DNA from: Vitreoscilla sp.
GTDB lineage: Bacteria; Pseudomonadota; Gammaproteobacteria; Burkholderiales; Burkholderiaceae
NCBI GenBank assembly: GCA_014378125.1
Contig: JACMOG010000651.1
Coordinates: 1-5,341, forward strand
Direction: 5' to 3'
DNA length: 5,341 nucleotides
Shown piece by piece: positions 1 through 4,600 of the stretch. Position 1 is the stretch's first letter. Each line of letters opens with the position of its first letter. The translations under genes were made by a program, and so were the position numbers. A model generated the notes under the pieces. The model ran no database searches. It saw only the letters and a program-made list of their open reading frames with translations, and had not been told where the DNA came from.

Positions 1-1
1 A

Positions 2-823
2 GTCGAGCCGAGCGTGCAACTGGACAACGACGTGATCATCAAGATCAACCTCGACGTCACGAACCTGATCGGCCAGGTGACCGGGCCGCAAGGCTCCATC
101 GCGTACCGCGTGGGAACGCGCAACGCCACCACCTCGCTGCGCCTGCACGATGGCGAGACCCAGATCCTGGCCGGCCTGATCAACGACGAGGACAGCAAAG
201 CGGTGCAGGGCATCCCCGGGCTGTCGCGGATGCCCGTGCTCGGCCGCCTGTTCGGAGTGCACACCGACACGCGCAACAAGTCCGAGATCGTATTGTTGAT
301 CACGCCGCGCGTGGTCCGTAATCTCGGCCTGCCCGAGGCCGCCACGCTCAGCGGGGCCGGTGGCAGCTACACCAACCCGGGCGCGCCCGGCATGCGCATC
401 CGCGCGGGCGCGTCGATCGCGATGCCCGCAGCGCGGGGCGCCCGCGGCACCGCCGCGACGTCAGACTCGCCGGCTACCGCGTCGGAGGACGAGACCGCCG
501 TGGTGGAGGTGGCGAGCACGGGCAAGGCGCCGGTCGGCGGCACGGTGTCGGTGACGCTGCGCAATCGCTCTGCCGCCGCCGTGCATGGCCAGTTCGGGTT
601 CGACACGACGCTGCTGCAATCGGCAGGCGCCGACAAGGCCAGCCCATCCGACTTCAACCTCGACCCGCAAGGCCAGAAGGTGTTCGTTCTGAGGGTCCTG
701 GCGGCCGGCGCGGGCAAGACGACCCAACTGCAGATCGACCAGCTCGGCGCCACGAACGCCGCCGGCATGGCGGTGCCGACCCGCGTCGAAGGCGAGCTCG
801 GGCTCGAGCTGCAGGCCCGCTGA
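2..823 (+). CDS. GspD-family secretin, C-terminal part, with cohesin-like C-terminal domain (5' truncated by window)
   Basis: This is the last 273 residues of an outer-membrane secretin, the gated channel through which type II secretion or type IV pilus-like machines pass substrate or fibre. The frame is open from base 2; the GTG at 14 is an internal valine, not the start. Residues 1-105 are the end of the secretin core: a beta-rich stretch, the DGET turn (50-53), the signature VQGIPGLSRMPVLGRLF (68-84) and a closing strand SEIVLLITPRVV. A Gly/Ala/Pro-rich linker follows (about 106-160). Residues 164-273 form a separate beta-rich domain (PVGGTVSVTLRN..., FGFDTTLLQ) that resembles the cohesin-like domain found at the end of some betaproteobacterial and Geobacter-type GspD homologues; this match is by eye. 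The stop TGA overlaps the next ATG by one base (TGATG), and three pilin-like genes follow, which supports a secretion/pilus operon. The exact subtype (GspD or MshL-like) cannot be fixed without the N-terminal half. Confidence 0.9.
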   Translation, partial: VEPSVQLDNDVIIKINLDVTNLIGQVTGPQGSIAYRVGTRNATTSLRLHDGETQILAGLINDEDSKAVQGIPGLSRMPVLGRLFGVHTDTRNKSEIVLLITPRVVRNLGLPEAATLSGAGGSYTNPGAPGMRIRAGASIAMPAARGARGTAATSDSPATASEDETAVVEVASTGKAPVGGTVSVTLRNRSAAAVHGQFGFDTTLLQSAGADKASPSDFNLDPQGQKVFVLRVLAAGAGKTTQLQIDQLGATNAAGMAVPTRVEGELGLELQAR

Positions 824-1293
824 TGCGACGCGCCGCCGGTTTCACGTTGATCGAGATGGTGGTGGTGGTGGCCATCGTGGGGATCCTCGCGGCCGCGGCG
901 CAGCCCATGCTGTCGCTCGCCCTGCGCCGCCAGAAGGAGTTCGAGCTGCACCACGCGCTGCGCGCGCTGCGAACCGCCATCGACGCGTACCACCAGGCGG
1001 TCGTCGAGGGCAAGGTGCCGCGCGGCACGGACGACCCCGACGGCTACCCTGCCTCGCTCGACGTGCTGGTGGAGGGCGTGCCGAGCGCGGCCGCTACCGA
1101 CCGTCGGGTCTACTTCCTGCGCAGCGTTCCGCGGGACCCTTTCGCCGATCCATCGCTGCCTGCGGCGCAGACCTGGGGCCTGCGCAGCTACGCCAGCCCA
1201 CCCGACGCGCCCCAGCCTGGACGCGACGTCTTCGACGTCTACTCGCTGGCGCCGGGCACCGGGCTCGACGGCCAACCGTACCGCGCATGGTGA
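823..1293 (+). CDS. GspG-like type II secretion pseudopilin (first of three)
   Basis: This 156-residue type IV pilin-like protein is expected to be inserted in the inner membrane, trimmed by the prepilin peptidase and assembled into a short periplasmic pseudopilus. It has a six-residue basic leader (MRRAAG) cut before F7, a class III site G^FTLIE with the conserved Glu5 at residue 11, and a hydrophobic helix to about residue 30. The helix continues as an amphipathic stretch (KEFELHHALRALRTAID). The globular part has the YP-x-SLD-x-LV element and the 'YFLR-x-VP-x-DPF' element of GspG-type major pseudopilins. It ends FDVYSLAPGTGLDGQPYRAW, a shortened version of the GspG C-terminal loop that binds calcium in characterised members; whether calcium is bound here is unknown. 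The start is the ATG overlapping the secretin stop. No strong ribosome site is visible, so coupling is likely. It could be annotated simply as a prepilin-type cleavage/methylation domain protein. Confidence 0.92.
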   Translation: MRRAAGFTLIEMVVVVAIVGILAAAAQPMLSLALRRQKEFELHHALRALRTAIDAYHQAVVEGKVPRGTDDPDGYPASLDVLVEGVPSAAATDRRVYFLRSVPRDPFADPSLPAAQTWGLRSYASPPDAPQPGRDVFDVYSLAPGTGLDGQPYRAW

Positions 1294-1703
1294 ACCGACA
1301 CGCTCCACGGCGTCGCGCGGATGCATCGGCGCGCGTTCGCGGTTTCACCCTGATCGAGCTGATCGTGGTGATGGCGATCGTCGCGCTGCTCGTGTCCATC
1401 GCGGCCCCGCGCTACTTCCGCAGCATCGAGCGCGCGCGCGAGTCGACGCTGCGGACTTCGTTGAACGTGATGCGCGACGCGATCGACCAGTTCGAGTCGG
1501 ACAAGGGCCGCTATCCAGATTCGCTCGACGAACTGGTGGAGACGCGATACCTGCGCGGGGTGCCGGTCGATCCGATGACCGGCAGCGCCGCGACGTGGGT
1601 ACTCGTCACGCCAGGCGATCCGATGCTCAAGGGCAAGGTATTCGACGTGCGCAGCGGCACGGCCGGCCGCGGCAGCGATGGCCGCCTGATCGCCGACTGG
1701 TGA
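1287..1703 (+). CDS. GspG-like type II secretion pseudopilin (second of three)
   Basis: This 138-residue pilin-like protein overlaps the previous gene by 7 bases. The ATG at 1287 is followed at once by GTG at 1290, which would give a GTGA overlap, so either codon could start translation. The leader is unusually long and very basic (19 residues, seven of them Arg) and ends RVRG^FTLIE, with Glu5 at residue 24. The hydrophobic helix runs to about residue 43 (APRYF). Further elements are RDAIDQFESDKGRYPDSLDEL, a typical GspG stretch, then YLRGVPVDPMTG and a final KVFDVRSG...GSDG...ADW, matching the C-terminal motif of the first pseudopilin. It is therefore a paralogue of its neighbour and the one that looks most like a major pseudopilin. 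Its role as a pseudopilus subunit is inferred from family and operon position. Confidence 0.92.
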   Translation: MVNRHAPRRRADASARVRGFTLIELIVVMAIVALLVSIAAPRYFRSIERARESTLRTSLNVMRDAIDQFESDKGRYPDSLDELVETRYLRGVPVDPMTGSAATWVLVTPGDPMLKGKVFDVRSGTAGRGSDGRLIADW

Positions 1704-1707
1704 GCCG

Positions 1708-2253
1708 ATGCGCGCCGCGCGCCGCGACCAGCGCGGGTTCACCTTCCTGTGGCTGATCTTCGTCCTTGCGGTGGTCGCGGCCGGCCTCGCCGCGATCGCT
1801 CAGCCGATCCACCTGGCGGTGCAGCGCGAACGCGAGGCCGAACTCATGTTCCGCGGCGGCGAGATGTCGCGGGCACTGGGGAGCTACCGCGTCGCCTCGC
1901 CCGCCAGTGCCGCAGCGGCGCCCGCCACGCTGCAGGAGTTGCTGGATGACCGGCGCGGGCCGCGTCCACTGCGTCACTTGCGCCGGCTCTACGCCGATCC
2001 GTTCACGGGAAAACCCGACTGGGTCTTGGTGCAGAACGACGACGGCCGAATCACCGGCGTGCACAGCCGCTCCGACGTGATCGCGCTGCGCAGCGTCGAC
2101 CTGCCGACGCCGCTTGACGGACCACCACCGCGAGTCTCAGCGCGCCTTTTCAGCGCTGCCGTCGCGCCCGCAGCGTCGGCGGCCTCGCAACCAGCGAGCG
2201 CGAATTCCACGCAGGCGAAGCCTCCCGGCGGGAATCGATCACCTTTCCCCTAG
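1708..2253 (+). CDS. Pilin-like T2SS-associated protein lacking Glu5 (third of three)
   Basis: This 181-residue protein starts 4 bases after the second pseudopilin and closes the operon. A ten-residue basic leader ends QRG and is followed by FTFLWLIFVLAVVAAGLAAIA, a prepilin-like helix in which the fifth mature residue is Trp (residue 15) and not Glu. The amphipathic part contains QREREAELMFRGGEMSRALGSY. Further on come LQELLDD, PLRHLRRLYADPFTGKPDW and GVHSRSD, which match, from memory, a recurrent betaproteobacterial family usually labelled only 'type II secretion system protein'. The last 40 or so residues are Ala/Ser/Pro-rich, probably disordered. Loss of Glu5 is known for the minor pseudopilin GspK, which sits at the fibre tip, but GspK is much larger, so equating the two would be speculative. 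Membership of the machine is supported by gene order and by the shared layout with the two paralogues upstream. Confidence 0.87.
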   Translation: MRAARRDQRGFTFLWLIFVLAVVAAGLAAIAQPIHLAVQREREAELMFRGGEMSRALGSYRVASPASAAAAPATLQELLDDRRGPRPLRHLRRLYADPFTGKPDWVLVQNDDGRITGVHSRSDVIALRSVDLPTPLDGPPPRVSARLFSAAVAPAASAASQPASANSTQAKPPGGNRSPFP

Positions 2254-2266
2254 TCCGAACGGCGCA

Positions 2267-2324
2267 TCCAATGTGCAGGCGCGGTGAAGAAAGTCATCAA
2301 AGCTGACTAGTCTCTGCAATTGGA
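2267..2324 (+). repeat. Imperfect inverted repeat in the epsA leader
   Basis: TCCAATGTGCAG (2267-2278) is complementary to CTGCAATTGGA (2314-2324) over 11 pairs, with G2273 as the only unpaired base in the arms and a 35-base spacer. The 3' arm ends in the GGA of the first Shine-Dalgarno-like GGAGG upstream of epsA. The spacer also holds the 8-bp palindrome GACTAGTC (2305-2312). It could fold as an RNA hairpin in a leader or read-through transcript, or be a pair of protein-binding half sites. The function is not known. Confidence 0.5.
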
Positions 2325-2330
2325 GGGAGG
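2322..2330 (+). promoter_or_regulatory. Ribosome binding site of epsA (double GGAGG)
   Basis: Two overlapping GGAGG cores lie at 2322-2326 and 2326-2330, at 11 and 7 bases before the ATG at 2338. The second has near-ideal spacing and fixes this ATG as the start. The in-frame TTG at 2320 has no such site upstream and lies inside the ribosome site, so it is unlikely to be used. Confidence 0.8.
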
Positions 2331-2337
2331 GCCCGGG

Positions 2338-3189
2338 ATGTCGATCGAAAAAATACGGACGCACGACGTGCGCGAGGCTCAGGAGACCCGGCGTGTGCAG
2401 GCGATCGTGCACGCCATCGAGTGCGCCGTGGACGTGCGCCGGAAGTACCAGTTCTTCGTGTGGACGCAAGGCAGCTTCCAGACGCTGCTGCCGCACCAGC
2501 TCGCCGTTTGCGGCGTGTACGACCGCAACCGCAAGGAGGTTCGCCTCGAGGCCTTCAACAGCATCGTCGTGGCCGCACCGGTGTTGGGGGTGCTGACCGA
2601 CGGCCAGTCGCCCCTGATGCAGTACGTGATCAACGCGTGGATCAACAACCGGGGCCGTGCGCTGGTGGTGCGTTTGTCCACGATGACCGCGCGCACCGTG
2701 GCGCCGTCCGTCGAGGCGCTGCAGGCGGCAGGCTTCGCCGAACTGCTGGTGCACGGCGTGTCGCGTCCACAGCGCGCCACCGAGATCGAGACGCTGTTCG
2801 TCTTCGCCTCGTCGGCCGCCACGGTGTCGCAGACGGAAGTCGACGGCATCGAGCTCATCCTGCCGCACCTGCACAGCACCTACCTGCGCGTGCAGGCGAT
2901 CGAACGCGATATCGCCGAGACCGGCGCGCGTCCGCGCGCCCCGGGCGTCGGCTATTCCAGCGCCAGCATCAGCGAGCGCGAAGAGCAGGTGCTGGGCTGG
3001 GTACGCGAAGGCATGAGCAACCAGGAGATCGGCGTGCAACTGGGCATCAGCCCGTTGACCGTCAAGAACCATGTGCAGAAGATCCTGCGCAAGCTCGGCG
3101 CCACCAACAGGGCCCAGGCCGTCGCGCGCGCGATGAGCATGAACCTGCTGATGGGCGCGGTCTCCGACGCGGGCCCGTCCCGCAAGTGA
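2338..3189 (+). CDS. epsA: EpsA-type LuxR-family transcriptional regulator (PEP-CTERM/exopolysaccharide associated)
   Basis: This 283-residue DNA-binding protein has a LuxR/FixJ-type helix-turn-helix at its C-terminus, about residues 211-270: ISEREEQVLGWVREGMSNQE, then IGVQLGISPLTVKNHVQKIL and RKLGATNRAQAVARA. The first 200 residues form an alpha/beta sensor-like domain beginning with an amphipathic helix and YQFFVWTQGSFQTLLPHQ. This layout matches EpsA, named for the regulator of methanolan exopolysaccharide synthesis in Methylobacillus and recurrent near exosortase B / PEP-CTERM genes. There is no response-regulator receiver domain (no phospho-acceptor Asp pattern), so a ligand or protein signal is more likely than phosphorylation. 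It starts 84 bases after the pseudopilin operon and has its own strong ribosome site, so it may be a separate unit or receive read-through. A PEP-CTERM gene follows by 140 bases, a plausible target. The family call is by recognition of the sequence, not by search. Confidence 0.88.
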   Translation: MSIEKIRTHDVREAQETRRVQAIVHAIECAVDVRRKYQFFVWTQGSFQTLLPHQLAVCGVYDRNRKEVRLEAFNSIVVAAPVLGVLTDGQSPLMQYVINAWINNRGRALVVRLSTMTARTVAPSVEALQAAGFAELLVHGVSRPQRATEIETLFVFASSAATVSQTEVDGIELILPHLHSTYLRVQAIERDIAETGARPRAPGVGYSSASISEREEQVLGWVREGMSNQEIGVQLGISPLTVKNHVQKILRKLGATNRAQAVARAMSMNLLMGAVSDAGPSRK

Positions 3190-3329
3190 GCACAGACTAT
3201 CGGACTACCGCACGACGACGCCTGGTTCATCAAATCCAAAGCGCCAGCGTCCAAGCTCGCCACACGCCACCTTCCATCGTTCCGCACCATCGCGGGCCGC
3301 CCCCCGAGGCGTCCTGGAGCACAAAGCAC
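3190..3329 (+). promoter_or_regulatory. Intergenic region between epsA and the PEP-CTERM gene, probable promoter region
   Basis: This 140-base gap is less GC-rich at its start than the genes around it. It holds two GACTA words 8 bases apart (3195-3199 and 3203-3207), an 8-mer TCATCAAA (3227-3234) that also occurs upstream of epsA (2294-2301), and an imperfect direct repeat TCCAAAGCGCCA / TCCAAGCTCGCCA (3235-3246 and 3250-3262). I see no convincing sigma-70 or sigma-54 promoter and no terminator with a T-run after epsA, so co-transcription with epsA remains possible. A modest GGAG (3316-3319) lies 10 bases before the next ATG. Confidence 0.35.
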
Positions 3330-3914
3330 ATGAAGCAACTCACCCGCGCACTGGCCGGTTCCATCCTCGCGATCACGTCGCTGGCGACGCTGGCGGCACC
3401 GACCCGGACCGTCGTCCAGACCACCGACTATGGTCTGCTGTCGGTCCCCTACACGCAGAATTTCGGCCTGACGCTGGTGCCGATGGCGACGGACCACACG
3501 TTCCTCAGCGACTACGGCTTCACCATCGACACCGCCGGCACCCTCACCAGCGCGGTCGTCACATTCGACCTGGGCAGCGTGTTCCAGTTGTCCGACCTCA
3601 CGCTGACGCTGCTGAGCGGCCCGGGCTGGAGCGGCGCGGTGCCCGCCGACCTGTCGGGCGCGCAAGTCGCCGACCGCGACTCGCGCATCCTCAAGACCGG
3701 CACCGGCATGCCGTCGACGCAGACCCTGGGGCAGGTCGCCCTCGCGCCGGGCCATTACACCATCGAGGTGAGCGGGCACGTCACCGGCACGAGCGGAGGC
3801 AGCTTCGGCGGCCTGTTCAACGTGGCCGCCGTGCCGGAGCCCTCGGGGATCGTCCTGGCGCTGGCCGGCTTCGGGCTGCTCGCGCTGCGCCGGCGCCGCA
3901 CGCCGGCGCCTTGA
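3330..3914 (+). CDS. PEP-CTERM sorting-domain protein (FxDxF-like)
   Basis: This 194-residue exported protein carries the complete PEP-CTERM tripartite sorting signal: VPEP at 168-171, a hydrophobic helix SGIVLALAGFGLLAL (172-186) and an Arg-rich tail RRRRTPAP (187-194). Such proteins are thought to be recognised by an exosortase and delivered to the surface or the exopolysaccharide matrix. An N-terminal signal peptide (MKQLTRALAGSILAITSLAT, cut near LAA^PTR) fixes the ATG at 3330; the frame is open much further upstream but that part lies over epsA. The mature part is a small beta-rich domain. The segment FLSDYGF (58-64), followed by alternating strands such as VVTFDLGSVFQLSDLTLTLL, resembles the FxDxF family of small PEP-CTERM proteins, although the spacing is not exact. 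No catalytic motif is visible and its specific role is unknown. Its closeness to epsA suggests control by that regulator. No exosortase is present in the window. Confidence 0.92.
   Translation: MKQLTRALAGSILAITSLATLAAPTRTVVQTTDYGLLSVPYTQNFGLTLVPMATDHTFLSDYGFTIDTAGTLTSAVVTFDLGSVFQLSDLTLTLLSGPGWSGAVPADLSGAQVADRDSRILKTGTGMPSTQTLGQVALAPGHYTIEVSGHVTGTSGGSFGGLFNVAAVPEPSGIVLALAGFGLLALRRRRTPAP
3887..3909 (+). repeat. Perfect 8-bp inverted repeat at the end of the PEP-CTERM gene
   Basis: GCGCCGGC (3887-3894) and GCCGGCGC (3902-3909) can form an all-GC stem with a 7-base loop just before the TGA at 3912-3914. It lies between two convergent genes, where it might slow transcription, but no T-run follows on either strand. 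It also encodes the Arg-rich tail, so codon choice in GC-rich DNA could explain it. Confidence 0.35.
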
Positions 3915-3927
3915 GCCTCGGCCGCGC

Positions 3928-4596
3928 CTAGCGCACCGCGCCGGGCGCGCGTGCCGAGCCGGGCAGCTTCGTGGCCTCGAGCTGGTCGCGCAGGCGCTCG
4001 GCCTCGTTCTCCAGCTTCACCTGGCCGAAGCCGAGCACGGCATCGGGCGCGTCCGCATCGAGGTCGTGGCCACGCAGCCGCTCGATCATCTGCAGGCCCA
4101 GCGCATGCATCTCGCCGTTGGCCTTCTCGGCCGCGGCCAGCGACTGCGTGGCGCGCTGCAGCAGGGCAACCAGCGCCGCATTGGCCCGCGCACGCTCGTC
4201 CGCGGTCCGCTGCGCCTCGGACAGGCGCTGCGACTGCTGTTCGAGCCGCGCCGCGAGGTCGCGGCGTTCGGCATCGTCGCGCGCTTTCGCGGCGACAGCC
4301 TCCTCGGCCTGGCGAGCGAGTGTCGCGTTCAGCCGCGCCGCCTCGGAGCGCGCGCCTGCAAGCTGCGACTGCGCGCGCTTGGCCGCGTCGTCGAGCTTGT
4401 CGCGCTGGCTCGCCAGGTCGTCCTTCTCGCGCGCCAGCGCGGACTGCTGCTCCTGTGCCTGGCGCAGCGCGGCCTGCGTTCGCCGCAGCGCCTCCTTTTC
4501 GCGCGAGCCATGGTCGTCCTGCGCGGCGCACGCCAGTGACAGCGTGGTGACGGCGCACAGCAGCAGGAGGCGCAAGGCGGATCGATGAAAGGCCAT
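3928..4596 (-). CDS. Exported coiled-coil protein of unknown function
   Basis: This 222-residue protein has an N-terminal signal peptide (FHRSALRLLLLCAVTTLSLA) and then an almost unbroken charged coiled coil, about residues 31-175, rich in Ala, Arg, Glu, Gln and Leu (for example EALRRTQAALRQAQEQQSAL). After the coil comes a short distinct tail with DADAPDAVLGFGQVKLENEA and ERLRDQLEATKLP. The cleavage type is ambiguous. Cys23 in SLAC is near a lipobox, but Ser at -3 is not canonical, while ACA^AQ fits signal peptidase I. It is therefore either a lipoprotein or a soluble periplasmic protein. The ATG lies 4 bases after the stop of the porin-like gene, with GAGG 10 bases upstream, so the two are co-transcribed and may work together, for example as a periplasmic partner of the barrel. 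I do not recognise a named family. Coiled coils of this kind are often given misleading SMC- or DNA-repair-like labels, which the signal peptide argues against. Confidence 0.85.
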   Translation of the reverse strand: MAFHRSALRLLLLCAVTTLSLACAAQDDHGSREKEALRRTQAALRQAQEQQSALAREKDDLASQRDKLDDAAKRAQSQLAGARSEAARLNATLARQAEEAVAAKARDDAERRDLAARLEQQSQRLSEAQRTADERARANAALVALLQRATQSLAAAEKANGEMHALGLQMIERLRGHDLDADAPDAVLGFGQVKLENEAERLRDQLEATKLPGSARAPGAVR

Positions 4597-4600
4597 GGCG

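Noticed and set aside
367..1326. Long open frame on the minus strand across the secretin end and the first pseudopilin
   Set aside because: It is antisense to two well supported genes, is rich in Arg, His and Ala as expected from GC-rich third-position shadowing, and shows no domain.
2223..2250. TCCCGGCGGGA hairpin near the end of the third pilin-like gene as a terminator
   Set aside because: The stem is only 4 bp and no T-run follows, only a mixed CTTTCCCC stretch, so termination there is not supported.
2320..2337. TTG at 2320 as an earlier start for epsA
   Set aside because: It lies within the ribosome site itself and has no site of its own; the ATG at 2338 has GGAGG at 7 bases.
2239..3072. 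Minus-strand open frame opposite epsA
   Set aside because: epsA is supported by a strong ribosome site and a clear LuxR helix-turn-helix; the antisense product is His/Arg/Gln-rich with no recognisable domain.
3314..3328. TGGAGCACAAAGCAC as a sigma-54 promoter for the PEP-CTERM gene
   Set aside because: The GG and GC elements are 8 bases apart, not 10, and the site ends two bases before the ATG; the GGAG within it fits a ribosome site better.
2421..3329. Upstream extension of the PEP-CTERM frame across epsA
   Set aside because: The translation is low-complexity Arg/Gly/Ala shadow sequence over epsA. The signal peptide beginning at 3330 marks the real start.
3905..3928. GGCGC/GCGCC pairing across the PEP-CTERM stop as a bidirectional terminator
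   Set aside because: It is a 5-bp stem with a 14-base loop and no T-run on either strand, and it is expected by chance in DNA this GC-rich.
3951..4588. Several long plus-strand frames opposite the coiled-coil gene
   Set aside because: The products are Arg/Ser/Ala repeats produced by the repetitive Ala/Arg/Glu codons of the coiled coil. The minus-strand reading has a signal peptide, a ribosome site and operon context.
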